A stretch of 64,000 nucleotides of DNA from CALMEC01 sp964531025 (GTDB lineage: Bacteria > Actinomycetota > Thermoleophilia > Miltoncostaeales > Miltoncostaeaceae): NCBI GenBank assembly GCA_964531025.1, contig CAZHDY010000003.1:124001-188000 (forward strand), read 5' to 3'. Below the pieces are notes generated by a model. It was not told the origin of the DNA. It saw only the letters and a program-made list of their open reading frames with translations, and did not search any database. This document shows positions 8,860-17,174 of the stretch, piece by piece. Each line of letters opens with the position of its first letter. Within the stretch, counting starts at the first letter, position 1. The translations under genes and the position numbers were made by a program.

Positions 8860-9330
8860 ATGAAAGCGAACAACATGAGACCGGTGGCAGCGATGGCCGC
8901 GGCGGCCGCCCTGGCGGCGCTGCCCGCAGTGGCGCAGGGAGTCATCGTGCCGGGTCGCAGCGTGGCGGGCGTGTCGCTGGGTGACAGCTCCGCCACGGTG
9001 ACCAAGGTGCTGGGATCTCCTCAGGCGGGGAGCACCCCGTTCAACGCGCTGTACATCCGCAAGCACGGACTGGGCGTCTACTACGTGAACCGGAAGGTGC
9101 TCGAGATCACGGTGCTGCGCGGGCCGCAGGCCACCAAGTCAGGTATCCGGGTGGGCTCCACGCGCGCGGCGCTGCGGACGAAGTACCCCCAGGCTCCGTG
9201 CAAACGCAAGGTCACAGGGCCGGACACCTACGAGTGCACGCTGCGCGGACGGTTTCGCCAGCGCGCCACGGAGACGGTGTTCACCACCAAGCGGGACAAG
9301 GTGGTGTCCATCACCGTCCGCTTCGCCTAG
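8860..9330 (+). CDS. Secreted protein of unknown function, 156 aa
   Basis: Not recognised as a named family. It has an N-terminal signal peptide (basic start, Ala-rich core, cleavage near AVAQG about residue 26). The mature part contains GVSLGDSSATVTKVLGSP and later SGIRVGSTRAALRTKYP, a repeated 'G-x-S/T-...-hydrophobic' pattern like the small BamE/SmpA-type beta-lactamase-inhibitor fold; this is an inference from pattern only. Two Cys near the C-terminus could form a disulfide. GAGAGGAG precedes the ATG. It lies 13 bp after the acyltransferase and is followed directly by the next gene, so the three look like one envelope operon. Confidence 0.7.
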   Translation: MKANNMRPVAAMAAAAALAALPAVAQGVIVPGRSVAGVSLGDSSATVTKVLGSPQAGSTPFNALYIRKHGLGVYYVNRKVLEITVLRGPQATKSGIRVGSTRAALRTKYPQAPCKRKVTGPDTYECTLRGRFRQRATETVFTTKRDKVVSITVRFA

Positions 9331-10890
9331 ATGGGTGATCCCATCTGGATGGGCTCGCGTCCCGCCGTCATATGGCGTCGCGCGATGCTGATCCTGTCGG
9401 GTCTCGTCGTGGCGCTCGCCATCCCGGCACCCGGGCAGGCGGCGACTGCCCCACCACGCGTGACGGTCATCGGCGACTCGGTGCAGGCGTCGTTCATGTT
9501 CGCACCGCAGGCGCGCCGTTCCCTGGGCCGTGGCCTGTCGCTGCGGATGGAAGCCCGCGTCTGCCGACGGCTCTCGTCGGCGGGGTGTCTCAGCGGCACG
9601 CCGGAGTCCGCGGTGGCACTGGTCCAGGACCTCGGGCCGCGAGCAGGCGACGTGGTGATCGTGAACGTGGGTTACAACGACACCGCGGGCAGCTACAACG
9701 TGGATGCCGCGATGGCCGCGTTCCGCCGTGCCGGTGTCCGCGCGGTGGTGTGGGTGACGCTGCGTGAGGTGCGTCCCCCCTATCGGGCCGTCAACGCCAG
9801 GATCCGTGGCGCGGCCCGGCGGGCGGCGAAGCGCGGTGATCAGCCGCTGGTACGCGTGGCCGACTGGAACCGCTACAGCGCCGGACATGGCGGTTGGTTC
9901 GCATCGGATCAGGTCCATCTGAACGGCGCCGGCACGGCAGGCCTTTCGGCGCTCCTGCGCACGGAGGTGCTGTCGGTCCTGGCGGAGCTGGGCACGTCGG
10001 TGGACGGGCGCCCCGTGAAGACGCGCATCGACAGCCATCGTCTGAGCGCGCGGACCGACGCCATCGCCGGCGACGAGAACACTCTGTGGGTGGCCGGAGG
10101 CGGGCGCCTGTCCGGACGCAGCGACCGCAACGGACATGCCCTCCCGGGTCCCAGGCCCCTGACCGACGGCACGGTTCTGATGGACGGCACCGGCGTCGCG
10201 TGGCTACGCAACTCCGATGTCGGGACGCTCGATCGCGTCACCCCCGTACCGCCCGATCGGGGCCGCAGCAATGTGCGAGATGCCGGCGGCAGCACCCTGC
10301 TGGCGGGCGACGATCAGCGGCTCTGGACGGTGTCACCCTGCGACGTCGCAGACGCCGCGGGATGCCCGACGGGTCAGCATCTCCGCGTCATTCCCATCCG
10401 AAAGGGTGCCACCGACGGCGAGACCGTCGTCCCGCTCACATCGGGGACGATCGAGCACATCGCCGTCGGGAAGCAGGCACTCTGGGTGGCCGCGGTCGAC
10501 CCGGCCGGCCGTTCCCGCCTGGACCGCCGCCACCCGGTCACGGGCCAGCTCCTCCACTCCACCGGACTCCCACGGCCGGCCGTGGCCGTGGTGGCAGGCC
10601 TGCGCGGAGCATGGGTACTGGACCAAAGCGGCAGCATGCTTCAGGTGGACGTTGCGGGACGCGTCGCCGTCAGACAGCGGGGCCTCACCGCCATCGTCGG
10701 ACGGGACGACCAGCTCTGGGCCGTCCGTCGTGATCGACGGACGATCGTGAACCTCCATCCGGTCACCGCCCGCGTGCGCGGCACGGCGAAGGCCGGCGCG
10801 CGACTGTCGACCACGATGGCGCTCACCCGCCGCCAGGTCTGGGCCCTCTCCGACAACCGGCGCATCCTGTTCCAGCTGCCCAGGGCATAG
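9331..10890 (+). CDS. Secreted SGNH/GDSL-hydrolase-like protein with C-terminal beta-propeller-like repeats
   Basis: A 519-residue secreted protein; the ATG follows the upstream stop codon with no gap, which suggests coupling. After a signal segment (~15-38) comes an SGNH-like domain: VTVIGDSVQ (block I, Ser), NVGYNDTAG (block III, Asn-like) and SDQVHLNGAG (catalytic Asp/His). From about residue 230 the chain has repeated short segments such as DENTLWVAGG, DDQRLWTVS, KQALWVAAV, LRGAWVLDQ, DDQLWAVRR and RRQVWALSD, which suggest a beta-propeller. The hydrolase substrate is unknown; the context with an acyltransferase points to surface polysaccharide. It overlaps the convergent downstream gene by 68 bp. 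Confidence 0.75.
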   Translation: MGDPIWMGSRPAVIWRRAMLILSGLVVALAIPAPGQAATAPPRVTVIGDSVQASFMFAPQARRSLGRGLSLRMEARVCRRLSSAGCLSGTPESAVALVQDLGPRAGDVVIVNVGYNDTAGSYNVDAAMAAFRRAGVRAVVWVTLREVRPPYRAVNARIRGAARRAAKRGDQPLVRVADWNRYSAGHGGWFASDQVHLNGAGTAGLSALLRTEVLSVLAELGTSVDGRPVKTRIDSHRLSARTDAIAGDENTLWVAGGGRLSGRSDRNGHALPGPRPLTDGTVLMDGTGVAWLRNSDVGTLDRVTPVPPDRGRSNVRDAGGSTLLAGDDQRLWTVSPCDVADAAGCPTGQHLRVIPIRKGATDGETVVPLTSGTIEHIAVGKQALWVAAVDPAGRSRLDRRHPVTGQLLHSTGLPRPAVAVVAGLRGAWVLDQSGSMLQVDVAGRVAVRQRGLTAIVGRDDQLWAVRRDRRTIVNLHPVTARVRGTAKAGARLSTTMALTRRQVWALSDNRRILFQLPRA

Positions 10891-11518
10891 GTCCACCGGC
10901 AACCGCCCGCACCGCCGCAGCCAACGCGGCCTCATCGCGCCCGACGCCGGTGAGACCCGCCAGATACCGGGTGATCACCGCAGCGTTCAGCCGATGGACG
11001 GTGGACAGCCCGCGGATGATCCAGTCCAGATAGCGAGGCACCGGAGGGGTGGCCGCACCCACCGGCTCGTCCCCGTTGGACACCGTGACCACCGGATCAC
11101 CCCCAATGAGCCCGAGGACCTCGATCGCACCGTATCGCCCCGGGCGCAGGCGGAGGGTGCGACCCGGAATCAGATCGTCGGTCGCCAGTGCCGACGCCTC
11201 ATCCGGGTCGAGGTACATCTCCTGGGCGGCCACATCGACGAAGCAGTCGACCGTCAGCGGATACGCCGACATCAGCGCGGCCTCGGGCAGCGCCGGATCG
11301 AAGAACGCCATCCCGCCGCCCCACACGCGTGATGTACCGGCGAAGTGCACACCCCCGGGCACTTTCAGCGGGCGCGGGACGGGCATCTCGTCCGGCGGCG
11401 TGCGGCATCCCGGATAGGCCCGTGCCGCGCCGGGTGGGCGACCACCGTAGAGGTAGTACGCGAAGCGCTGCGGGCTGAGGTTCGATCCGTATGCGGCGTA
11501 CCAGACCCCGTGCGTCAT
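10823..11518 (-). CDS. Gamma-glutamylcyclotransferase-like (GGCT-fold) protein
   Basis: A 231-residue protein opening with YAAYGSNLSPQRF, the substrate-loop signature of the GGCT fold, followed by YPGCR, VHFAGTSRVWGGGMAFFDP and VAAQEMYLDPDE. Actinobacterial relatives are often mislabelled histone deacetylase. The likely chemistry is cyclotransfer or amine-related, but the catalytic Glu cannot be assigned with certainty. The ATG at 11518 starts right at the conserved region; upstream in-frame starts add non-conserved residues. The 3' end overlaps the convergent SGNH gene by 68 bp, and no terminator hairpin separates them. Confidence 0.7.
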   Translation of the reverse strand: MTHGVWYAAYGSNLSPQRFAYYLYGGRPPGAARAYPGCRTPPDEMPVPRPLKVPGGVHFAGTSRVWGGGMAFFDPALPEAALMSAYPLTVDCFVDVAAQEMYLDPDEASALATDDLIPGRTLRLRPGRYGAIEVLGLIGGDPVVTVSNGDEPVGAATPPVPRYLDWIIRGLSTVHRLNAAVITRYLAGLTGVGRDEAALAAAVRAVAGGPMPWAAGTGCAGCRRGPRPGGG

Positions 11519-11665
11519 GACGGGGACGATACGGGCGACGACCCGGGCGGTCATCGAGTGTGGCATCTGCGTGCGCCCGACGCGCGCTTCCCGCTGTACG
11601 TCTCGTGTCCCTGAGTCGGTGGTTCGTTTTCGGTATGGCGGGCGAAACCCCGTCGGGACGAGGAC

Positions 11666-11730
11666 GAGGAGGTGCCCATATCGGTTCATATGGGTGCCGA
11701 CGATGACAACGCTGCGGAGCGTTGCCATCG
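11666..11730. terminator. Two hairpins downstream of the Cys-rich small gene
   Basis: Read on either strand: a 14-bp stem (11702-11730; CGATGACAACGCT against AGCGTTGCCATCG with one mismatch, loop GCGG) and a second stem CCCATAT/ATATGGG (11667-11686). They lie 3' of the small gene at 11807-11953 and may end its transcript. The rest of 11519-11806 shows nothing else. Confidence 0.5.
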
Positions 11731-11806
11731 AAGGACGCGTGGTCTCATCCCGGCATGGGTTGCAGCCGCCAGACAACAACGAACGACCGACTCAGGGGCA
11801 CTACAA

Positions 11807-11953
11807 CTAGATCTTCACCAGCCGCTTCTTGCGCACGGTGTACCCCTCCGGAAGGGTGCCCTCCTTGAGGCACCGGACCGGACAACGCCGGCACCGGGGC
11901 GAGGACTTGCAGCACTTCGTCTTCGGCAGCTTCGCCGTCTTCTCCTTGGCCAT
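11807..11953 (-). CDS. Small Cys-rich basic protein, 48 aa
   Basis: A 48-residue protein, strongly basic, with a cluster of six cysteines: KCCKSSPRCRRCPVRC (residues 13-28), followed by LKEGTLPEGYTVRKKRL. The CC-x5-C-x2-C-x3-C spacing suggests a metal site, probably Zn, and nucleic-acid or ribosome contact through the Lys/Arg tails (inference). I recall similar very short Lys/Cys-rich proteins in actinobacteria, without a known function. The ATG at 11953 has no Shine-Dalgarno; TAGGCT lies 9 bp upstream and may be the -10 box of a short-leader mRNA. Confidence 0.75.
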   Translation of the reverse strand: MAKEKTAKLPKTKCCKSSPRCRRCPVRCLKEGTLPEGYTVRKKRLVKI

Positions 11954-12067
11954 CGGTAGGGCAGCCTAAACAAGGAGCTCCTAACATCGCCCGATTCGGG
12001 TCGTCGTGTCCGTTCACACGTGACGCATACCCGAACCGAGGGCCCCACCAGGACTAGACTGAGCCAC

Positions 12068-13006
12068 GTGACTGCGTTCGGAATCATGGGCTCGCGGGAT
12101 CCGTGGTTCCGGATCGGCCGCCTCGAGGTGAGCACCACGGTCTTCGTCCTGCTCCTCCTTGCGGCGAGCGTCCTCGTCTGGGTGGCGGAGGGCCCGGGCC
12201 GGCCCGTCACGTCCGCCCTGGCGCTGTGGACCTGGGATGTGTCCACCGGAGAGGTCTGGCGCCTCGTCACCTGGCCCTTCGCTACCGACTTCAGCCTCTG
12301 GCTGATCATCTCCGCCTGGGTGTTCCTCTTCTCGGCATCCGACCTGGAACGAGAGATCGGTCGCCGCGACTTCCTGGTCCTGCTCATCGGAACGATCCTG
12401 ATCCTGGGCGCCGCCTACTACGGAGCCGCCCGCCTCTTCGACGTCCAGGACGGACTCGCCGGGTTCCACCTCCTAGCGTTCACCATGCTGCTCCTCTACT
12501 GCGCCGAGCACCCCGACCGTCCGATTCTCTTCTCGATCCGGGCATGGATGCTGGGCCTCGCGTTCCTGGTCTACCGGGTGATCATCGACCTGGCGGCGCG
12601 CGAGTGGGACGATCTGGCGGGAATGGTCGTCGGGCTCGCGCTGATCGCGCTGCTCGCCCGGTCGCTGGGGCTCTTCACCATGTACGACTTCATCCCGCGC
12701 ATCGGCCTGCCCGCCCGCCGCGAGAAGCCGAAGCGGAGCCGCAGCGAGAAGCGCGCCAAGAAGCGCCGCCGGAAATCCCACCTGGCGGCGGTACCCGATG
12801 CGCCTCCGCCCCCTCGGGAGCCGGAACCGTTTCAGCGTAAGGAGGCCGACCTGCCGCCCGCCGACACCACCCCCTCCGAGACGGAGGACGAGCTCGCGAT
12901 GGACGCGCTGCTCGACAAGATCTCGGAGGGTGGCCTCGCGTCGCTCACCGACGACGAGCGGGACCAGCTGGAGGAACTCCGCCAGCGACGTTCTCGCCGG
13001 AGGTAG
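12068..13006 (+). CDS. Rhomboid-like membrane protein lacking the catalytic serine motif
   Basis: Six or so membrane spans (~20-205), then a long charged tail rich in Lys/Arg and Pro, ending in a conserved block, MDALLDKISEGGLASLTDDERDQLE, typical of rhomboid-family tails. The order of segments (WDVSTGEVWRLVTWPF, then FLFSASDLEREIG) is rhomboid-like, but the expected GxSG of TM4 is replaced by GLAGFH, so it is probably a non-proteolytic pseudo-rhomboid. The GTG start at 12068 is supported by TAGACT 7 bp upstream (leaderless). 312 residues. Client unknown. Confidence 0.75.
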   Translation: MTAFGIMGSRDPWFRIGRLEVSTTVFVLLLLAASVLVWVAEGPGRPVTSALALWTWDVSTGEVWRLVTWPFATDFSLWLIISAWVFLFSASDLEREIGRRDFLVLLIGTILILGAAYYGAARLFDVQDGLAGFHLLAFTMLLLYCAEHPDRPILFSIRAWMLGLAFLVYRVIIDLAAREWDDLAGMVVGLALIALLARSLGLFTMYDFIPRIGLPARREKPKRSRSEKRAKKRRRKSHLAAVPDAPPPPREPEPFQRKEADLPPADTTPSETEDELAMDALLDKISEGGLASLTDDERDQLEELRQRRSRRR

Positions 13007-13072
13007 ACCCGGTCGGGCCCGGGCCGAGGGAGCGCGTCAGGCACCCCGAGTCATTTCTCCATAAAATCAGTT

Positions 13073-13103
13073 GACAAAGCGGCATTAAGGGCGCTACCGT
13101 GTC
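13073..13103 (+). promoter_or_regulatory. Putative sigma-70-type promoter within an inverted repeat
   Basis: TTGACA (13073-13078) and TACCGT (13097-13102... spaced about 18 bp) lie inside an inverted repeat GTTGACA/TGTCAAC (13072-13106). It reads rightward, toward the SDR gene 370 bp away, and antisense to the small gene at 13094-13282. What it drives is not clear. Confidence 0.35.
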
Positions 13104-13282
13104 AACCGATGGTGAGACGCCACGAAATGACAGGGACCGACCGGGTCGTCGCACAGCGTCCCCAGATGCTCCCCCGGCATCAACCGCCCGTGAGACGACC
13201 CGCCGGCCGTATCGATGGCGTATCCATAGGCGAAGCCCTGCAGCCAAGCCCGCTCCATCCGGGTGTCTTTCCCCTGAGGCAT
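13094..13282 (-). CDS. Possible small protein, 62 aa
   Basis: Not recognised. The only plausible gene in the 464-bp gap 13007-13470. Evidence for it: GAGGTG seven bases before the ATG, GC-rich third positions, and a compositionally normal product containing MERAWLQGFAYGYAIDT and RLMPGEHLGT. A hairpin with arms CCCCTCC/GGAGGGG (13304-13324) lies in its presumed leader. Evidence against: it is short, unassigned to a family, and a rightward promoter-like sequence overlaps its 3' end. Confidence 0.35.
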   Translation of the reverse strand: MPQGKDTRMERAWLQGFAYGYAIDTAGGSSHGRLMPGEHLGTLCDDPVGPCHFVASHHRLTR

Positions 13283-13470
13283 CCGTCGTCACCTCGGCTG
13301 TGAAGCCCCTCCGGCATCCGGAGGGGTGCGCCGAGGCCGGCCTCCTCCTCCTGGATCGCCAGGCTGTCATCCGCCTGCCAGATGGACACCGTCATCCGGT
13401 CGGAAGGTGACGCTGCGGACCACGACGCATTCGGTGACGTTTGACCGAACGCCGCGGTACCGTTCCCCCA

Positions 13471-14346
13471 ATGAGTGACCAACCCCTCAGAGGTCGTGTG
13501 GCCGTCGTGCTCGGCGGTGCCGGTGAGGTCGGCGAGGGAATCGTCGCCGGGCTCCTCTCCGCCGGTGCCCGTGTGGTCGTCCCGTCACGGCGACGTGAAC
13601 GCCTGGATGCGCTCGCGACGTCACTTCGTGACAGCGACTTCTCCACCGAGGGGTTCGTCCCCGTCACCGGTGATCTGTCAGCCGACGGAGGCGCAGGCGC
13701 GCGTGCTCTGGCGCAGGAGATCGTCGGACGCGTGGGAGCACCCCACCTCGTGGTCGCCGCGCTCGGTGGATGGGACGCCGGACCCCCGCTCGCCGACATG
13801 CCGATGGACGACTGGGACCGCACCGTCGCCGACGGCCTGCGCAGCCATCAGCTGGCCGTCCACGCGTTCATCCCGCTCCTGCGAAGCGTGCCGGGCGCCA
13901 GCTACGTGATGATCAACGGCGCCGCGGCGCGTTACCCCGTGCCGGGCTCGGGAGCGGTGTCGGCCGTGGCCGCGGGCGAGCTGATGATGGCCCAGGTGCT
14001 CGCGGCCGAGGAGGCGGGCCACGACATCCAGGTCGAGGCCTACGTGCTGGGACCCGTCGGCACCCGTTCCCGTGACAACACGGCCGTGTGGATGGCGAGT
14101 GCCGTCCAGATCGGAGAGATCATCGCGACGCGCGTCGCCCGGCGATTCGACGCGCAGGCCCCTCAGGCGGGTCCGGCCACCGTCATCGAGATCCTCTCGG
14201 CGCCCGACGTGCGTCGCGCACGTGACCTACCGCCCGGAGGTGTGCGGGGGTCGCTCATGGGGCGTGCGGGCTGGATGCTCTGGGGGCTCCAGACCGGCGG
14301 GCTCACCAAGAACGTGCGCCGCAGCCGTCCGCCGTACGGCTACTGA
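13471..14346 (+). CDS. Short-chain dehydrogenase/reductase family protein
   Basis: A 291-residue NAD(P)-dependent oxidoreductase-fold protein. VAVVLGGAGEVGEGI (about 10-24) is the Rossmann glycine motif in a variant form, and LVVAALGGWD takes the place of the usual NNAG strand. The usual YxxxK catalytic pair is not evident: YPVPGSGAVSAVAAG occupies that region, so activity may be altered or absent. The ATG at 13471 is 7 bp after TACCGT with no Shine-Dalgarno (leaderless). Its stop codon overlaps that of convergent deoC by seven bases. Confidence 0.75.
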   Translation: MSDQPLRGRVAVVLGGAGEVGEGIVAGLLSAGARVVVPSRRRERLDALATSLRDSDFSTEGFVPVTGDLSADGGAGARALAQEIVGRVGAPHLVVAALGGWDAGPPLADMPMDDWDRTVADGLRSHQLAVHAFIPLLRSVPGASYVMINGAAARYPVPGSGAVSAVAAGELMMAQVLAAEEAGHDIQVEAYVLGPVGTRSRDNTAVWMASAVQIGEIIATRVARRFDAQAPQAGPATVIEILSAPDVRRARDLPPGGVRGSLMGRAGWMLWGLQTGGLTKNVRRSRPPYGY

Positions 14347-15125
14347 TCACCCGTCGCGGGTCGACTCTCCCGCAGGTGGCGCGAGATCCCCACACCGCTC
14401 GACGTTCCGAGCCGATCGGCACCGGCCGCGATCATGGCGAGCGCGTCCTCACCGGTCCGGATGCCGCCCGCCGCCTTGACCCCCATGCCGGGCCCGACCA
14501 CAAGGCGCATCAGCGCCACATCGTCCACCGTGGCACCGCCTCCGCCGAAGCCGGTCGACGTCTTCATGAAGTCGGCTCCGGCGAGCTGACCGATGACACA
14601 GGCGATGACCTTCTCCTCCTCGGTGAGAAGAGCGGTCTCGATGATCACCTTCAGCACGACACCGGTGGGATCGCACGCCTCAGCCACAGCGGCGACGCCG
14701 TCACTCGCCAGGGCGAGGTCGCGTCCCTTCAGCGCGCCGAGGTTCAGGACCATGTCCACCTCGGTCGCCCCGCGGGCGATGACCTCGCGCGTCTCGTGAG
14801 CGATGAGCTCGGGCGGCATCGCACCCAGTGGGAAGCCGACGACGCTGCAGACGTCGACGGGGTCGTCCCTCAGTTCCCTCGCGCACGACTCGACCCAGAC
14901 GGGATTGACGCAGACCGCCGCAAAACCGTGCTCACGCGCCTCGACGCACAGGGCGCGGACCTGCTCGGCGGTCGCAACGGGCTTCAGCAGCGTGTGGTCG
15001 ATCATCCGGACGACGGCATCGGCGGGGAGCGCCACCGGCGCGGCTGGAGCCAGCTCTCCACGTTCCCTGGCATCGGCCACGCGTTCGTGGACGGCGGTGA
15101 GCCGGGCGAGCAGATCGGTGGACAT
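14340..15125 (-). CDS. deoC: Deoxyribose-phosphate aldolase
   Basis: Cytoplasmic class I aldolase that splits 2-deoxyribose 5-phosphate into glyceraldehyde 3-phosphate and acetaldehyde in deoxynucleoside catabolism. 261 residues. IDHTLLKP (near 40), VVGFPLG, EVDMVLNLG, LKVIIETALL and GADFMKTSTGF carry the DeoC signatures; the Lys of FMKTS is the Schiff-base residue. The ATG at 15125 has GGGAGG at 4 bp; an ATG four codons earlier would sit on that site. An upstream GGACTGTAGTCC palindrome (15209-15220) contains TACAGT on the coding strand, a possible -10 box. Convergent with the SDR gene. Confidence 0.93.
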   Translation of the reverse strand: MSTDLLARLTAVHERVADARERGELAPAAPVALPADAVVRMIDHTLLKPVATAEQVRALCVEAREHGFAAVCVNPVWVESCARELRDDPVDVCSVVGFPLGAMPPELIAHETREVIARGATEVDMVLNLGALKGRDLALASDGVAAVAEACDPTGVVLKVIIETALLTEEEKVIACVIGQLAGADFMKTSTGFGGGGATVDDVALMRLVVGPGMGVKAAGGIRTGEDALAMIAAGADRLGTSSGVGISRHLRESRPATGDQ

Positions 15126-15376
15126 GAGACCTCCCATCGAGGGTGCTGCGGAGGAAACGGGTCAGGTCGGCCGTCGGCCGGACCGTGATCGTCACGACGG
15201 CGCGATCAGGACTGTAGTCCGTCGGAGGTCGGCATGCAGCACCCACCGGACCGAGAGCCGTTCCCGCCGACCCCGGCGCGCCGACGAACCACGGGGGCGA
15301 GGGAGCGGGACACCGCCGCGCGATGCGCCGCCGGGGAGTGGCATCCTCTCCCCGGCCACCGACGGTCACACTCCGA

Positions 15377-16702
15377 TCAGGCGGTGAGCGACGCCAGCAC
15401 TCCCAGGAGGCGGTCGATGTCGGCGATCGTCGTGGGCACGCCGAAGCTGGCACGGAGCGCACCGTCGGGCAGGCCGAGCCGGACGAGCAGCGGGTGCGCG
15501 CAGAAGCGGCCGGCACGCAGACCGATGCCGTGATCGGCGGCGAGCGCGGAGCTCACCTCGGCGGGGGTCCGACCGGCGACGGTGAAGGACACGACGCCGA
15601 CCGCATCGACCGAGTCACGCCAGATGCGCAGTGTCCGCACACCGGGTAGGCGCTCGAGCCCGTCGACCAGACGGGTACGCAGCGTGTCCTCGTGGTCGGC
15701 GAGCGCGCCGGCGGGCAGGTCGGAGAGCGCCTCGCAGGCAGCGGCCAGCGCGACCGTGCCGAGGAGGTTCGGTGTGCCGCCCTCATGACGTTCCGGCGCG
15801 GTGCGCCAGTCGACGCCGTCGGCACGGACGTCCTCGACCGCCCCACCTCCATGGAGGTGGGGCGGAGCTGCGTCGAGCCAGTCGCGCCGGCCGACCAGCG
15901 CTCCGGCACCGAACGGCGCGTACGCCTTGTGGCCGGAGAACGCCACGTAGTCGGCGTCCCAGCCGGCCAGATCGAGCGGACGATGCGGTGCGAGCTGGGC
16001 CGCATCGACGGCGAGGCGGGCGCCATGGGCATGCGCGAGAGCCGCGAGACGGGCGATCGGGAGCGTCTCCCCGGTGACGTTCGACGCCCCGGTGATCGCG
16101 AGGAGCGCTGCCCGGCGGGTGGCGAGGGCGTGCTCGATCCGGTCGAGCGTCTCCTCGATGGTGTCGGCGTGCGCGATCTGTCGGTGCGGACGCGTGGTCC
16201 ACGGCAGCAGGTTCGCGTGGTGCTCGCAGTCGAGGAAGAGCACGTCGCCCGCGCCCTCCGGAACCGCCGAGGCGAGCAGGTTGAGCGCGTCGGTCGTGTT
16301 GCGGACGATGACGCAGACGTCATCCGGCCGTGCGCCGGAGAACGCGGCGACAGTGGCGCGCGCCCCCTCGTACCGCTCGGTGGAGAGCGCGGAGAGCGGG
16401 CCGGCGCCGCGGTGGACGCTCGCGTAGGTCGGCAGCGCGGTCACGACGCGTTCGGCGACGCTGACGAGCGCGGGCGCGGTGGCGGCGAGATCCAGGCCGA
16501 CGTGCCGGACCTCGCGTCCGTCGGCAACTGAGACGCGTTCGTCACAACCGACGACGGGCAGCAGCGGGGTCGTGGCGGGACCGGTGTCGGCCCCGTGATC
16601 CGGCGTGCGCCGAGTCGGGCTGTGCGGGGACCGACGGATCGGGTCGGGGGTACGGCGAACGGCGGTCGCCGACGTCGCAGGACGAAGCTGGGTGACAGAC
16701 AT
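15377..16702 (-). CDS. Class V aminotransferase / cysteine desulfurase-like PLP enzyme
   Basis: A 441-residue PLP enzyme of the NifS/SufS-like class V fold. An N-terminal ~50-residue Pro/Arg-rich lead precedes the fold. Key features: VIVRNTTDALNLL, DCEHHANLLPW, AVDAAQLAPH, and the PLP lysine in FSGHKAYAPFGAG. A Cys near the C-terminus (GRFCAHPLL) could act as the sulfur acceptor, as in desulfurases. The ATG at 16702 has GAGGTG at 4 bp. The gene is preceded by a SAM-IV riboswitch and a strong promoter, so its role is in sulfur amino-acid metabolism (inference from regulation). Exact substrate unknown. Confidence 0.85.
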   Translation of the reverse strand: MSVTQLRPATSATAVRRTPDPIRRSPHSPTRRTPDHGADTGPATTPLLPVVGCDERVSVADGREVRHVGLDLAATAPALVSVAERVVTALPTYASVHRGAGPLSALSTERYEGARATVAAFSGARPDDVCVIVRNTTDALNLLASAVPEGAGDVLFLDCEHHANLLPWTTRPHRQIAHADTIEETLDRIEHALATRRAALLAITGASNVTGETLPIARLAALAHAHGARLAVDAAQLAPHRPLDLAGWDADYVAFSGHKAYAPFGAGALVGRRDWLDAAPPHLHGGGAVEDVRADGVDWRTAPERHEGGTPNLLGTVALAAACEALSDLPAGALADHEDTLRTRLVDGLERLPGVRTLRIWRDSVDAVGVVSFTVAGRTPAEVSSALAADHGIGLRAGRFCAHPLLVRLGLPDGALRASFGVPTTIADIDRLLGVLASLTA

Positions 16703-16738
16703 TGGGCACCTCATCGGGTCAGTGGACCCACCGGATGC

Positions 16739-16862
16739 GGGTCCGCGCTTGCCACAGAACCGCGCGAGGCGGCCTGTGCGGCCTGGTCGTCTCCCGGGGC
16801 ACCCCGCCGCGGAGGAGGGTTGCCGGCCAGCGAGCCGGGACTTGGCGCTGGCGCTCTTGACC
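16739..16862 (-). ncRNA. SAM-IV riboswitch
   Basis: The leader of the aminotransferase gene matches the SAM-IV consensus from end to end on the minus strand: GGTCAAGAGCGCCAGCG, then GCTGGCCGGCAACCC, then GGGGTGCCCCGGGAGACGACC closing P1, followed by the pseudoknot tail GGCAAGCGCGGACC. SAM-IV binds S-adenosylmethionine and is known mostly from Actinobacteria, upstream of sulfur-metabolism genes. It ends 37 nt before the start codon, so control of ribosome access is likely. Confidence 0.93.
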
Positions 16863-16869
16863 GAAGGGG

Positions 16870-16898
16870 ACAGTACCGCGCTCCTACCACCATGTCAA
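16870..16898 (-). promoter_or_regulatory. Sigma-70 promoter of the SAM-IV/aminotransferase transcript
   Basis: Reading leftward: TTGACA (16898-16893), a 17-bp spacer, and TACTGT (16875-16870). Transcription would start near 16863, exactly at the riboswitch 5' end. One of the best promoter matches in the window. Confidence 0.85.
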
Positions 16899-16975
16899 TA
16901 CCCCACTTAATCGGTGGACAACCCGGCGTCGACAACCGGTCGTCGTCACTGCTCATACCGACCACCGAAACCACT

Positions 16976-17099
16976 GGTGTCGCTAGTGGTGCCTGGCACC
17001 AGTAGCGACACCGGCAGAGACGAGCAGAGAAAAGCACCTGCAAGCGAGCTCTTTCCTCCGGATCGTGTCCTACTCCGTGCCTGGCACCATCTAGGACAC
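16976..17099. repeat. Two hairpin repeats with apex GGTGCCTGGCACC
   Basis: Copy 1 (16976-17012) is a near-perfect palindrome with stem GGTGTCGCTA/TAGCGACACC around GGTGCCTGGCACC. Copy 2 (17065-17099) has the same apex (GTGCCTGGCACC) on a different stem, GTGTCCTA/TAGGACAC. They lie between two leftward genes, so may end transcription of the upstream monooxygenase. An AT-rich patch (about 17152-17180) follows at its 3' end. Other members of the family are at 23562-23691 and 55735-55863. Confidence 0.8.
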
Positions 17100-17174
17100 C
17101 CTCGATCACGTCGCCCGCAGCCACCAGCTCGCGAACCCACAATGCTGACCCTCAACTTGATATTTAGTTACAAG

